From the NCBI RefSeq assembly GCF_901709675.1, contig NC_051087.1, forward strand, positions 15,571,067 to 15,635,066: a DNA stretch of 64,000 bases, read 5' to 3'. This DNA comes from Syngnathus acus (lineage: Eukaryota > Chordata > Actinopteri > Syngnathiformes > Syngnathidae). The position numbers and the translations under genes are program-made. Below, in pieces: positions 10,736 through 22,469 of this stretch (the stretch's first letter is position 1; each line of letters begins with the position of its first letter). Under the pieces are notes generated by a model. It was given only the letters and a program-made list of their open reading frames with translations. It had not been told where the DNA came from and made no database searches.

Positions 10736-11362
10736 AAACACACAAAACTAGCCCTTTTTATGCTGAAAGCAGGGACGCCTTCAAATGAAAATTGCGATTT
10801 TGAAGTTATGGCATGATGCTGCACCATCATGCTTCGCTGTAGGTTTGGTATTCTTCTGGTGATCAACAGTCATGTTTGTGCCAAACATACCTTTTGGAAT
10901 TATGGTCAAAAAGTTGAAGTGTTTTTTTTTTTTGTAAGATGAGCATAGCCCAGACACATGAAGAGATTGCTGTCACATGAACTAAATAGTCAGTAGTTGT
11001 GACTCTTCCATGGTGCTGTCGATCCTTTGGTACACCTCCTGACCAGATTTCTCATCTTTTCATCAAGTTCCAAGGCACATCCAGCTTTTGGTAATGTCAC
11101 TGTTTGATGATGACTCTCTTTACTGTTTATTCATGGTGGACAGTATTTACTGCCTTAAAAATGTATTTGTACAATGAGGTTGCTCTGTTGAAGCTAACTC
11201 TGGACCATGGCATGTACTGTTGAATGTAACTACAAAAAAATATCTACCAGAATAGCAACATTTTATTTGGGGTACCAGTGCTTCTCAATCATTCTCTGTT
11301 ATGATCCCCCAGGAAAAAAGTCCCCCTCCCGCAACTCTTCCCAGTGACTATAATTAGTATTA

Positions 11363-12057
11363 CAGTCAAACCTCGGTTTTGGACCACAATTCGTTCCGAA
11401 GGCGGTTCGAGAAGCGAGTCGTTCGAATTACGAATCTATTTTCCCATTACAAATAATGGAAAAAAAATTAATCCGTTCCAAGACTTAAAAAAACGCATTT
11501 TTTAAGCATTTTTTCATTTGCGCATTTTTGTCCGATCGCGCAACTGCAGCGCACCGCCAAACGCGCAACCGTAGCGCGCCGCCGACCGCGCAACTGCACC
11601 GCGCTGGTCGCATTATTGTGACAGAGCCGTCGCTGAAATTTAGAAAATATTTTCAAAGTCCTGATGTACTTTCCAAAATTTTAGTGGACCTCAGTGCGCA
11701 GGGAGCTTAATTTGGTCCGATCGCGCAACTGCAGCGCGCCGGGCGCTCACTGTCGCATTGCTTTAATTGTTCCATTGATCCATTGTTTTAGGATGGCTTT
11801 ACTGCTCCTACTTGCTTTCTTTGGAGGCATGATTAGGGGTTAATACAATCCTCAAAGTAACGAAAGTACAATAACAACAAACGGAGTCAGTCGGCATATG
11901 GGTCGCGCGGTCGGGTTTTCTCGGGTCCTCTCGGCTCATCTCGCGAGGTTCGACCTCCGAATTTTTGTTCGACAACCGAAGCAAAAAAATCTTGAATTTT
12001 TCGTTCGTATTCCGATTTGTTCGAGAACCGGGACGTTCGAAAAGCGAGGTTTGACTG
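11363..12057. mobile_element. TA-flanked TIR MITE, family M3, copy 1
   Basis: This 695-bp element begins cagtcaaacctcggttttgg and ends gcgaggtttgactg, flanked by TA on both sides. Such ends and TA duplication are typical of Tc1/mariner-superfamily (Tigger/pogo-like) non-autonomous elements. The interior has ggttcgag and gaagcga blocks and no transposase. The partner copy is at 56725-57387. Confidence 0.88.
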
Positions 12058-12471
12058 TATTTGTCTGTAAAATTGTAATAAATACACCTCTGCATCACAT
12101 TGTATCCTAATTAACATGTTCCAAGGGGTCCCACGCACCACCCCTGCTATCGCATCAGCTGGACACATCCCATTACTCGAAAAAGGTTAAGCAGATGCAC
12201 TGTGTGCGCTGATGTCCATTTAACATGAGTATGAATGTGATTGGTTGATTCTGAACACAGTCATATTTCCAGTGAGAAAAGGATGTACACATTTGTACAA
12301 CCTTATTATTGCAGTTATTTATTTGTTATTCTCTTCTCTTATTAGTTTTCTTATTATCCGATTTAATTGTACAGGCTATTGGTCAATCAAAATGGTCAAA
12401 AGGTTTTAACTAATTTGACCACAAAAGCTGGCTTTAGAACAGGGGTGTGTAGAATTTTTATATCCACCGTA

Positions 12472-13195
12472 GCATTCTGTAACCATATTTGACAATTAAA
12501 AGAATTGCTGGACAAAATCCATCTCACAATTTACGCATTCTCTTTTGTTTTATTACTTTAATCTGAATGTAAATATAATAAAAACATGATGAGGATAAGC
12601 GGTGCCAGGGATGATGACAGATGGATGAACAAATAGTTGGACAGATGGACAAACAGATTGATGGATGGATACTAGTTGAAAGTCACTAGTCATTAGTTGA
12701 AAGTCAAGCGTTGTGTTAGGATACTCCCAGTATTCATAATTTTTGCTGTGGCTCTTCAATTTAAGACTGGTCCATATAGCTATTAAATATTACTAAAAGG
12801 AATTTGCAAGTATATGTACATTAGATTCTTTATTATTCACCTTGCACACAAGTTTATAAACATTAAGTTATAGTTTTTTTGAGTCTCCACTTACTGAAAA
12901 TGTGCACAGTTTGAAAGATTTTACATGACTGAGTACCTTTTACACTGATATAAGAACAGCATCGGACATCATCAGAGATCATTTTGTCTGTATCATGAAA
13001 GCAAACTACATGTATTTCCTGGAACAATCCAATGGAATTAAATCTGATTTTGTTTGTTTGTTGGTGGATATGTTCTATTAATCCTCAATTTAAAACAATG
13101 TATTATTGAAACAATGTATTACTCTGATTTCATTCTCTGAAGGCAAATTCCATGTTCACTGTTGTTGTACATACTGTTGTGTGCATGAACATAAC
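12472..13195. other. intronic DNA with a SINE-tail remnant
   Basis: Around 12588-12672 gaggataagcggtgccaggg is followed by irregular gatgg units. This resembles the 3' end of SINE family S1, worn down. Nothing else is recognised. Confidence 0.4.
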
Positions 13196-13203
13196 ACAGG
13201 ACC

Positions 13204-13270
13204 CAGAGGCGTAGCCAAGCCGGGGCGAGCCGGGGCGGCGCCCCGGTTAGGACTCCCTGCGCCCCGGTTG

Positions 13271-13301
<31 letters not shown>

Positions 13302-13496
13302 ATTTTCATGCCGTTTTTTTCTTTCGGTCTTGCGCGAATGTGCTTGCGCTATTCTATGTGCGAGATGTTATCCATTCACCGTTTGCCTCCCGGACCCGGA
13401 TGTTGTTTTAGCGATCAGCGAACGGCGTGGGTGATGTTCGATTTTTTTTCCTGTGGGCGTGCGCCCCTACTGGAAAAATTCCTGGCTACGCCTCTG
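13204..13496. mobile_element. hAT MITE, family M4
   Basis: The ends are cagaggcgtagccaagcc and cctggctacgcctctg, with an exact 8-bp TSD acaggacc (13196-13203, 13497-13504). It contains a run of 26 A (13271-13296). The GC-rich gccccggtt blocks near the left end are typical of this short non-autonomous type. Confidence 0.9.
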
Positions 13497-14109
13497 ACAG
13501 GACCCAAACCACTCATATGCAGAGAAGCAGATATATCAACCTGAAAAGAATTTGGTGCTTTGCCAGCCTGTCTCCAACAATCAGATGCATTCGATTTTCC
13601 CCTCTTGTATTTTGTTCCCGCTCTCACACCACTCTACTAACGCGCTCCCGCTATGAGTGTGCTAAGTCGATTTATATTGACTACTTCTTCTCTCCATTCA
13701 ATTCTTCTCTATTAGTGGTCATAATAATGAAATGGATACGAGGCTTATATACAGGGTCTATTTTCATTTGTATGTCTCTTGTCAGCTTTCCTTCAGACTT
13801 AATTGAACACTTGTACAGACTAAAGAAAGTGAAATGACCACTCGCTGTTTCCTGTAAAGAGCAGCAGCCTTTCTGGCACCATCATATGCCACAACTCATT
13901 CTTGATTATTCCGAAAATCCCTAGACAGAGTGGCGTTAGGTCGTTAATGTCTTCCACTTTTGGTTTTCCAGCAACATGACATGTCTGACCTGTTTTATGT
14001 TTGTTCATTGGGTGATTAAACTATGGAGGATATGTAAACCAAAAATCTAGACTCAATGGACATCACCATATTCTGAGTTTGCTCTATGGAGATGCTTTGC
14101 CATAGACCC

Positions 14110-15080
14110 ACTGCTACCAAATAATGCAAAGCACAATCATTTTGAGTAGCATCAATGAACACGTAACTGTTTCAATGACTGTCTCCACAACTGCTCTGGT
14201 AGATTTCCCAAGTGGCAGCAGAAAGAACTTCCTCTGCTGGACTCCCATTTTCAGTGCACAGAGATTGTAGTTTCCTGAAACTTGACAGTTTTGATTGTTG
14301 ACACAGATAATTTGGACAATGTGAAGAACAGGCTTTGTGAAAGATGTCTCCTCCAGTCCACAACTTCTTGTGTCTTGAGCATGTTCAGCTCCAGGTTGTG
14401 CAGGTTGCACTAGTGCACCAGCTTCTCCAGTTACTGTTGATATGTACACTTAATTCCATCATTGAAGCAGACAATAACTTAAGTGACATCTGCTTAAAGC
14501 TGGAAGCACTGAGGTACACTCTTATATAGAGAACAAATAAGAGTGAAAAGAGGACTGGTGTTGATGGTGCATGTGGGTGAGTTTTCCATAGACACGTTGA
14601 CACGGCTGTTAAGAAGTTGTTAATTCAGTGGCAGGTATAGAGTGGAGAACTTCAAGGATGATGGTTTGAAATGCATTGTCAAAGTGTTGGAAAGAAGTGC
14701 TGCCCCATGTTGACTGCATCAGCCAGTGAGCTATTTGCCCTGTTGGCAAACGGCAAAGAATCCAACATGGTGGTCAGATGCTCTTGAGGTAGTCTAAACA
14801 AGGTACTTAAAGGACTTTATGACCACAGATGTGAGATTGACAGACCTGTAAGCATTTAGTGCCAACTGCCACGTTTCTGGAGAACAGTGACAAAGTTGGA
14901 GCAGTTCAAGTGAGTGGTAATTCATTCTGTTCCAGAGAAGCCTTTACAGTGTTCACAGTGACTGAGTGAACACTGGCGCGATCAGCGCAGACATTCAGTA
15001 AAGGACGTGGAAACCCATCTGGAGAAGGAGCCTTCTTGCACAATATCCTGTTCTTGAATGGTTTCAGGCATTTTTTGAGC
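14110..15080 (-). mobile_element. old L2-type LINE fragment
   Basis: Read on the minus strand, the region keeps decayed L2 reverse-transcriptase blocks. PSPDGFPRPLLNVCADRASV corresponds to the GPDG...LK.CADQLA block. There is a worn FADD region near 14480, and HNLELNMLKT corresponds to the NHLELN..KT block. Many stops and indels show it is an ancient copy and one of the oldest insertions in intron 1. Confidence 0.62.
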
Positions 15081-15280
15081 CACAACATTTGGTCGCCAGA
15101 CGGTCGCCTGCACATGTAAAAGATTTCCTCGCAACAAGAAAAATCACTAAAACAGTTGGCAAACATCTGGCGAAGATTTGCGACCTTGAACAAGCCCTGA
15201 CGAACTCTGACATGAAAACAGTATTCGTTCCTTTAGAAAAAACCCGCAATTGTTCGCCACTAGGGACTTTACTCATTGGC

Positions 15281-15811
15281 TACGTTTACATGGACGCGCA
15301 TTTATTCAGATTAGAAGCCCGATCGGAATAAAAATTAACACACACCCATTCGGAATATTCTGATCGGATCAAGACAATTCAGATTATGATTTTATTTCAA
15401 ACAAGAGGGGTGGTTCAGCGTACATGAAAACACTTATTCCAAAAGTCGGAACAAACCCTCTTTCCCGCGCATCTCTGTGTGGTCAGTTTATGCGATTCTT
15501 ATTATGCAGAGCAACCAAAAGACTCGGCAGACGCAAGAATTGTCCTGGACGATACATTGCAGCTCCATTAAGAAGTGTTAATTCGGTATAACAGCGCAGA
15601 TGGGAAAATACGCAGAATAATGCTAACGTTTAAAGTGGAAATAGATGGAGCAATGTTTTGTTGACACGCAAGTCGCAATGGCTTCTTCTTCTACTGCTAT
15701 TTCCGGTATAATTTGTTGATCTGCGCATGTCAGAATGAATTGTTCCTCGTGAAAGTGTGGCGCATCAACATGCAAGTCCTAATCAATATTTTTAATATCC
15801 ATGAAAACGTT
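15281..15811. repeat. candidate MITE with inverted ends acgtttacatgg
   Basis: The left edge reads tacgtttacatggacgcgc with attcagattagaagcccgat. The right edge read in reverse gives acgttttcatggatatt. The pairing is imperfect and no clear TSD is seen. Elements with 'gtttacatgga' ends and aatcggaat blocks are common in fish. It is probably an old non-autonomous DNA transposon. Confidence 0.42.
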
Positions 15812-17923
15812 GAATCAGATCAGATTGAAGAAATTTTGTCAAATGTTTTTCATTTACATTCAGTTAATCAATCTTCGACACAGTGCAGATAAACAACAGG
15901 AGTTAATAGATGGTCTCTCCTTTGCAGCATTTATTAATATGTTAAATAGTTTACTTGATTTTATGATCCTAATAACTATTAAGCAATTTGTTAATCACCA
16001 CAATGTCATTCTCCATTGTATTAATTATGAATCTTATTTATAGCTCTATTGCTTGCATTTTCAAAGGATCAATAGAAGACACATTACATGACAGAATAGT
16101 GAGTCCGCAGACAGTCACACTACAGAAAGATAACAAAATGATGGAGAGGAGATGAAAAGAATACTAAACAAGGGAATGTTCAAACTTGCAATGGCAATGT
16201 ATAGGGGAAAAAAAACATCTTCCGCCTCCCGCAGTCCACTTGAAGTTGTAACAGCCCATCAGAATAGGGGTTTTATACACCCAACAGACAAATAACTGTA
16301 AATTGTTTTAGAAGATGCAGTAGTTATGATTGTACATTTTCCTCCTCCACTTTAAATGACATAATGATAAGAATGAACCCTTAATAGATCATAATAAAAA
16401 CAGGTGGAACATAAAATCTATGAAGACAAACATTATTAGGCTGGTACCACAAATGATTGAAACTCTCATTAAATTCTAATTACTCACAAATTATTTTCTT
16501 TACGAAAAAAATACTCGTGATGCCGTTAAATCTCATCTGCGTGCAATTATTGTGCTGTTAAGTATGATTCTGGCTGCCTTGCAGGAGGAGAGAGGGGGTC
16601 TCGTGGGCGTAGGCCAAACCACATATTAATTATCAGGTTTGAATCTTGTTCCTATTTTGACAAAAATGAATAATATCAAGGACAGGGAAGAGTGACTGAA
16701 CAAACAGCGGCACGGATAAAAGATAATTACAATGAAAAACATGTTTGCATCAAATACCAACCCCAAATCCGATCGATCAAATCAAATATCTTCCAGACAA
16801 AAAAATGAATAAAAGAAATCAATGGAAGAAAATGACAATGTTTCTATGGATTCAGAAGTGGAATTCAATTTAATGTTAAATGCAATTCAAATAGTTATAC
16901 TTATTCAAAGCAAAAATGATTTGTGTCATTGGTACAATTTGTGTGCCTGGAGTATGCATGTTTCACAGAATGCAAGGAAGAAAATGGACACGCCCATTTT
17001 GACAGACGACAAATAACATACTGTAAAAACACGGCTATCGTCTAAACATGATTGAAAAATGAAATACTCAGAGGGACTAATGATGAGCTAAATAAAGCAT
17101 GTAATTAAAAAAATATAATAAGAACACAAAATGGTTGTTCGGTTGTAGAGAGGGGAAGCAATGATGGTGAGGAGCAGGGAGAGCGAGACAGTAAAAATGC
17201 AGCAACATTGTGATGGACAGACAATCCCGGCAAATCCCATTAAAAACTGATAAACGGTCACACCGACAAAAAAAAACAGCGCGGGGCTCTCATGAGATAG
17301 ACAAAAAATGGAGGGTAGGCAGGGGAGAGGGGCACAGACAGCCGAAAACAGGAGACATGTAGAGAGGAGAGAAAAAAGCGCTCAGACAAGCGTGAAGCGG
17401 CAACAATAGAGGCTAACAAAGAAAATCCCAATAGAGGCATCAATCACTGCTCCACTTTAACGTTTTCCCCCCTTTCTACATAAACGTTCTTCATTCACCT
17501 ATCCATCCAACAATTCCTTCCATCCATATCATCTGTCCATCCAGCCTTTCCTAAGCAAAACAACATCGTCTGCCATTTCATCTCATCCCCAATCTGCTTC
17601 ATTATCCATTCATCAAAAGACCCAGAACAGAATATGGCCGTATGTTCTGCAAGACTAGTCACTCGATGAATGCGCTCACTGGTAAATAATGAGAAACAAT
17701 GAGTCTGGGAGTGAAAATTACATTGAAAAATGTTATTTGGACCATGAGCAATACATATACAGTAAATATCGTGTTTTTCCTCTGGATGCAGCACATGCAT
17801 AGTGTGTCTGCCTACAATATAAAAAGCCACTTGGAAGGATGTGTGAACAGAACAATGAAAGAATGCCAGAATGCACACAGATAATGAGATGAAAATAAAT
17901 AACATATTTCCTTTATATCCTAC

Positions 17924-17960
17924 CTTTCTGGCTTTGTGATTCATCCATGTTTTCTTCCAT
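17924..17960 (-). CDS. gpm6a: gpm6a coding exon 1 (N-terminus)
   Basis: On the minus strand gcaacaATGG opens a 37-nt coding piece, MEENMDESQSQK plus the first base of a glycine codon, ending at a gtagga donor. This matches the M6-a amino end (MEEN...Q.QKG) and joins exon 2 in phase 1 to give ...SQKGCKECC. A at -3 and G at +4 make a strong start context. The exon is too short for a simple ORF scan; the longer open frame across it in another phase is spurious. Confidence 0.93.
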
Positions 17961-18180
17961 TGTTGCAGATTAGATTCCTTTTGTCTCAGTATCGGGTGAA
18001 ACGTCTCAAAGCTCCTTGCTAGCGCTCAGCACAGTGTGCTTGTGCGTGTATGTGGGAGGCTGTCTGTGCACGCGCGTATGTGTTTTTCTCTCCCTGCAAA
18101 TGATGGAGGATCAGGGAAGTCCTGCTTTTAGCGCCGTCTCTCCTCATTTGGGCTTCTTTTGCATCCTATTTTATAGGCGT
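17961..18180 (-). promoter_or_regulatory. gpm6a: probable gpm6a 5' UTR and TATA-type promoter
   Basis: The minus strand reads TATAAAAT at 18175-18168, about 210 nt before the start codon. This would place a transcription start near 18140 and give a 5' UTR of roughly 180 nt. The leader has a CA-rich stretch (about 18016-18075). A second TATA or a 5' non-coding exon further right cannot be excluded. The promoter assignment is inference; the coding start is firm. Confidence 0.45.
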
Positions 18181-18225
18181 TATAATCATATGGATCTCTC
18201 TAAGTAGATATAGTGCATGTGTATA

Positions 18226-18513
18226 GAATATTAGAATAGATCTTTATTGTCATTGTCACACATGTACAACGAAATTTAAAAAGTGCCAACCGATCAGTGC
18301 ATAAAATAAAAAATAAATAGAATAAAAAGATTTAAAAAAATACAAGCTAAAAACCCACAGAAGAACATACACAGACATAATCATCCCTTTTTAGCGGCAT
18401 TTAATGTGACTACCGCTGTAGGGTAAAAACTGTTGGCGAATCTGCTAGTCCTTGACCTAATTGATCTGTAGCGTCTGCCTGATGGCAACAGTTCGAAAAG
18501 GGAGTGGCCAGGG
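18226..18513 (-). mobile_element. 3' fragment of L2-type LINE (family L2-B)
   Basis: Read on the minus strand it matches the 3' ends at 42430-42700 and 52480-52730: ggcaacag, then cgctacagatcaatta, ttcgccaacagtttttaccc, and finally ttcgttgtacatgtg followed by aataaagatc. It is 5'-truncated in the last codons of the ORF. It lies just upstream of the proposed gpm6a promoter. Confidence 0.82.
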
Positions 18514-18535
18514 TGTATCCCTTTTGGAAAATTAA

Positions 18536-19480
18536 TAATAATAATAATGTGACTACTTTTTAAGACAATATCAAATGTGGAAAAAAGTCAATGCTAATGA
18601 GCCTGCGGGTTAAAGATTTTATTCAATGCTCACAAACAAAGGGATGTTGACTAAATGTGTTGTGATAATTTCAAAATGGCATTTGCACTATAATATGTGA
18701 AGAAAATGGGCCTCAGCTAGGCTAAATAATACATGCTTTGTGCAACACTACTACACTAAAAACACTAAACATTTGTGATATCATGTTTTGCTTCTGAAAT
18801 CAAACTACAAGGTTCAATATTCATTCATCCGCATTTCATGAGATTATCGGTGGCTTGGTTTTATTAAGTAGTTCATAGAAGTTGAAGCACAATTTCTAAA
18901 TTTAGAAATCAAGTAGCAAATGTAATTTTATACACACTGTGATTGGCTGTAAAATATTCTTTCTCTGCTCAGCTTCTCTTCATCCAAAGTTTGCATTTTC
19001 ATCTAAATATGTCTGTTTTTTGCAATAAAGTCTAATAAAAATACAATAACAATAATAATAAAATAAAAAACACAGTCCCTCAGCAAAGCTAAAATTGATG
19101 TCCATAATTCTGTGAACTATAATTGAGTAGATTTCAAAATCCAGTACTCTGTGGTGAGAAATATGTGCAAATATAAGCAAATAACACACTGACATTATTC
19201 ATATTATTCATTCTCTTCCTCATGACTGACGTCGCCGTTAACAATTTCCGGTGTTAGCATGTGCTAAATTGCTAGCCATCGTCTTAGTTTGTCTAAAATA
19301 CTTATTATACTTACCATACTGTAATACTGTGGCAGAAGTAAGAAAAAGATCTTTATTCTCTGACTGACTGCTAACAAGTCAGACAAGACACAAGTGAACA
19401 AAAGAACAAAGACAAGATGATGCAACAAAGAACATCCGTTAAACCCACTCCTAACTGCAGGTTTTACACATACAAGAATG
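18536..19480. other. intergenic DNA, nothing recognised
   Basis: This is AT-rich sequence with a short (AAT)n at about 18530-18547. No exons or repeat ends were recognised. Confidence 0.5.
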
Positions 19481-19486
19481 GGGTGG

Positions 19487-19858
19487 TGTCATGGAGTGAG
19501 TGGAGCAGGGCGACCAAATGCAGCTTGGACCAGGGTTTATTGAAGGGAAGAGGGAAGATGAACAAAGGAACAGGCGGAAAGAGGCTCACGGACAGCGAGC
19601 GGGAAACGGAATTCCCCTCGGACCAAGAACAGACTAGGGAGAGGTTCTGACCGTGAGCCTCCCACATGAGACCTGGGGAAACAGATGAAGCCACAACAGA
19701 CGCGGACATAAACGGGAAAAAACAGTAGACACCGACAGAGAGGAAACACACGGACAGGGTTTAAATAAATGAGGGAGCAGGTGACAGTCATTACGGTAAT
19801 GAAGGGGTGTGGCTGAGGGAAGTTGCCGGCTGAGCGTCCCCTGGCACGGCACGAGACA
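19487..19858 (-). mobile_element. solo LTR, family T1, copy 1
   Basis: This 372-bp segment is bounded by tgtcat...gagaca with an exact 5-bp duplication ggtgg (19482-19486, 19859-19863), the signature of LTR-retrotransposon integration. On the minus strand it contains aataaaccctggtccaagct, a polyadenylation signal followed by a block shared with 26880-26930. No internal region is present, so it is a product of LTR-LTR recombination. Confidence 0.75.
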
Positions 19859-20116
19859 GGTGGAGCTCATCCAATTGCAACACATTTGGTTTTATTTTAT
19901 TGAAGGGGCGGTTTCTGTTAACATACAAACAAAAGAGGACTAAGTCAACAGGTATGTTGCTTCACATCTCATACAATGTATGGTTAACCACTTTTCTTCC
20001 ATCGCTTGCGTTTTTTCACCTCCGTAATATTGCTAAGATTCGTCCGATTCTTTCAACTAGTGATGCGGAAACTATTATACGTGCATTTATTCCGTCGCGC
20101 CTTGATTACTGTAATG

Positions 20117-20264
20117 CAGTGCTTCTCAAATAGTGGGGCGTAAGTTGTAAGTTGGTCTTTCTTTTTTATTTATATTTTGTTTACTTTAATGTTAATAACA
20201 TAGGGGCGGCAAAATGTTTTCTTCTCCCTAGGGGGGCATCACAGAAAATTATTGAGAAGCACTG
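20117..20264. mobile_element. short hAT MITE inside L2-D
   Basis: The inverted ends are cagtgcttctcaaatag and ttattgagaagcactg. The flanking L2-D sequence resumes about 10 bp beyond (cattattctctggtcttcc). Candidate 8-bp TSDs gtaatgca and ggaacaca match at only five of eight positions, so the copy is old. Confidence 0.65.
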
Positions 20265-20416
20265 CTGGAACACATTATTCTCTGGTCTTCCTAAATCCAG
20301 TATTAAAAGTCTACAGTTAGTACAAAATGCTGCGGCGAGACTGCTCACACGGATGACAAAATTTTATCATATTACCCCAATATTAGCCAATTTACATTGG
20401 CTCCCGGTCCATCAAC

Positions 20417-20475
20417 CGGAGTCAAATTCCTTGTTTGGCATGCACAAACTTGGCCAATAAAGCTGATTCTGATTT
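20417..20475 (+). mobile_element. 59-bp L2-type LINE tail insertion
   Basis: ggagtcaaattccttgtttg, gcatgcacaaacttggccaa and taaagctgattctgattt match the end of the LINE at 60722-60780. They interrupt the L2-D coding text between HWLPVHQ and the following codons. Only the tail was copied. Confidence 0.75.
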
Positions 20476-21268
20476 AAGATGTGACTTCAAGGTTCTTCTA
20501 TTAACCTAGAAATCACTGCATGGCTTAGCGCCTTCGTATCTCGTCGACCTAGTTGTTCCTTACGTTCCGTCCCGTTACCTCCGTGCGCAAAACGCTAGTC
20601 TTTTAGTGACCCCGAGGACCAAAAAGTAGTCTGCAGGGTCTAGAGCATTTTCTATTCGGGCTCCAGAGTTTTAGAATGCCTTACCGATAGATATCAGAAC
20701 TGCTACCGCAGTAGAAACATTTAAGACACGATTAAAGACACATTTTTACGCCATGGCCTTTAATTAACCTGTGGTGGCCGATTCGGCTGTAGTTTGTGTT
20801 TTCGTCCCTCCCCAAACTGATAACGGCTGTCTGGATTTCTTGTCGACAATCGGGATGAGGGAACTGCGGCGGATTGCCACCTTCAAAGACACTGCCAGTT
20901 CAATAGAGGGCACCTCTTGCAGCTTTGAATTGGATAGCCACTTTTTCTTTGGATTGTTTTATATTATGTGTTCTATGTGCCCTCTCTGCATCCATTGCAG
21001 CCTGGTCATCCTGGAAGGGCGATCCTCCCATCTGTGGTCTCTTCTCAAGGTTTTTCATTTTTCCCCTAGTAGGGTTTTTGGGGTTTCTCCTTGCCCTCCT
21101 GGGAGTTTAAGATCAGGGGATGTTTGAGAATAATTGTCAATTTTTTGTACATGTGAAGCCATTCGAGACTTTCTTGTGATTTAGGGCTATACAAATAAAC
21201 TTGACTTGACAAGATAGAGATAAGGCGTCTGAGAGGCTAACTTGTTTTCTGGGTGTTATGCTCCACAT

Positions 21269-21584
21269 CAGGGGTGTCAAACTCATTTTTGTCACGGGCC
21301 GCATCATAGTCATAGATTTCTTCGGCGCGCCATTATGATTGTCAACGTATTCTATATACAGTAAAGGCTACAAAACAAACTGATGAATAACTAGTTTTGA
21401 AATCAGAGACTCATAAAAACTGTATTTTAAAAAGACAAATGGTCATAGAAATTACTAGCAATATCTAATTTTTTTTTTTTTTAAAGTGATGACACAAAGC
21501 CGATGCAAAATTTGTCTTCGCGGGCCAGATAAAATGATGTGGCGGGCCGTATCTGGCCCCCGGGCCTTGAGTTTGACACCTATG
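21269..21584. mobile_element. hAT MITE, family M1, copy 3
   Basis: The ends are caggggtgtcaaactc and gagtttgacacctatg, and the 8-bp TSD ctccacat (21261-21268, 21585-21592) is exact. It inserted into an old L2 fragment. It is more diverged than copies 1 and 2. Confidence 0.85.
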
Positions 21585-22318
21585 CTCCACATTGTTGCAA
21601 TTACACCAGGACAGTGAGGACACCAGCCAGTGCACCTCCCTCCTGTAGGCTAACTCATCACCGTCTGAGATGAGGTGTTGAGGTTGGTGTTGTCCACCAA
21701 CTTGATCTGTCTTACGGATGGATGGCTGGAGGCGCAGAAGTTGCTGTATGAGACGGTCCAGGGGGAAAGTACACACCCCTGAGGGGCTCCTCTGCTGATG
21801 ATTCTTGTGTCCCAGACAGTCTTTCCCAGCAGCACGTGTTTCTTCTGGTCCATCAGGTACGTATGTGATCCACCTTCAGTGTCTCTGCTCCACCTGCACT
21901 CTGGTTGGTGAAAATCCCTGGTGCACATTGCCCACAGCCACACTTCCACTGACGCACATTGCTCACAGCCACACCCCACAATAATCAGCTCTCATTGCAG
22001 ACACCTGTTTCCCATCACCCACTCATCACCTGTCATCCTGCTTCCTCAGCTCTGCTTCTTCGCTGCTGCTGCTGCCGCCGCCACCGCCGAAATTCCAACC
22101 ACCCACTACCCTTTCCCCTTTCATCAATAAATTCGTGCTGCAACTGGTTGTCCAGTTTCGTCCGTCACAGAACAAACTGACCACAATGCAACCAGTGCGT
22201 CTGTCACCTGCAGAGGGAGTCGGGCAGGTAGAGCTTAGAGAGCTCCTGAAGTAGAGCTAGGAGGATAAAATTGAAGGCAGAACTGTTGTCCACAAATTGT
22301 TGACGAAAGTCTGAAGCT
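21585..22318 (-). pseudogene. old L2-type LINE reverse-transcriptase fragment, interrupted
   Basis: On the minus strand the RT block GAPQGCVLSP is visible (near 21780), followed by worn text to about 21650. At 22205-22300 the SSAFN-type block (DNSSAFNFI) lies upstream. Between 21881 and 22205 the LINE text is interrupted by foreign DNA with an aataaa signal. Stops and frame changes are many. Confidence 0.62.
21881..22205 (+). repeat. unclassified insertion (LTR-like) in the L2 fragment
   Basis: This segment separates two collinear parts of the L2 copy. It contains a (GCT)n/(GCC)n stretch at 22060-22087 and tcaataaattcg, a possible polyadenylation signal, near its right side. Its ends were not resolved and no TSD was found. 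Confidence 0.3.
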
Positions 22319-22400
22319 TTGTGCGTGCGTGTGTATGTGTGTGTGTGCGAAGGTGTGTGTGTGCGTGCGTTTGCGTGCGTGTGTGCGTATGTGTGTTTGC
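22319..22400. repeat. imperfect (TG)n / (TGCG)n microsatellite
   Basis: GTGT and GTGCGT units with interruptions lie directly before the L2-A LINE. Confidence 0.85.
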
Positions 22401-22469
22401 TTTATTTTCTGTATTTGGCAGCAATAGAACAAGAGCACAGATTTAACACAATCAGAACAGCCAGATAAA

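Larger units (their letters stand above)
9647..12469 (-). mobile_element. decayed Tc1-type transposon with nested SINE and MITE
   Basis: The terminal inverted repeats are cagagaatataaaaagtat...cacactcctg on the left and cctg..cacac.. with tttttatatccaccg on the right. Both are flanked by TA (9645-9646, 12470-12471), the Tc1/mariner target. The minus strand retains eroded transposase sequence near 10800-11130: parts equivalent to FGHNSKRYVW, the H/P-rich region after it, and the helix-turn-helix zone. It is full of stops. A family S2 SINE (10420-10735) and a 695-bp TIR MITE (11363-12057) inserted later. The 9798-10390 section may be another old insertion (left edge gggccctattattgtgc). Confidence 0.75.
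20010..21219 (+). pseudogene. L2-type LINE (family L2-D), C-terminal RT region and 3' UTR, decayed
   Basis: The plus strand retains AFFHLRNIAKIRPILSTSD, AFIPSRLDYCNAVL, SSIKSLQLVQNAAARLLTRM and ANLHWLPVHQ. This is the C-terminal domain of L2-type fish LINEs. GLAPSYLVDLVVPYVPSRYL follows in another frame near 20525. The 3' end is caaataaacttgacttgac. It is broken by stops, by a hAT MITE (20117-20264) and by a 59-bp LINE tail (20417-20475). The endonuclease and RT catalytic parts are absent. Confidence 0.82.

Noticed and set aside
17495-17944. 149-codon minus-strand frame overlapping gpm6a exon 1
   Set aside because: It runs in a different phase through intron 1 and part of exon 1. The true coding piece is the 37-nt exon starting at 17960.
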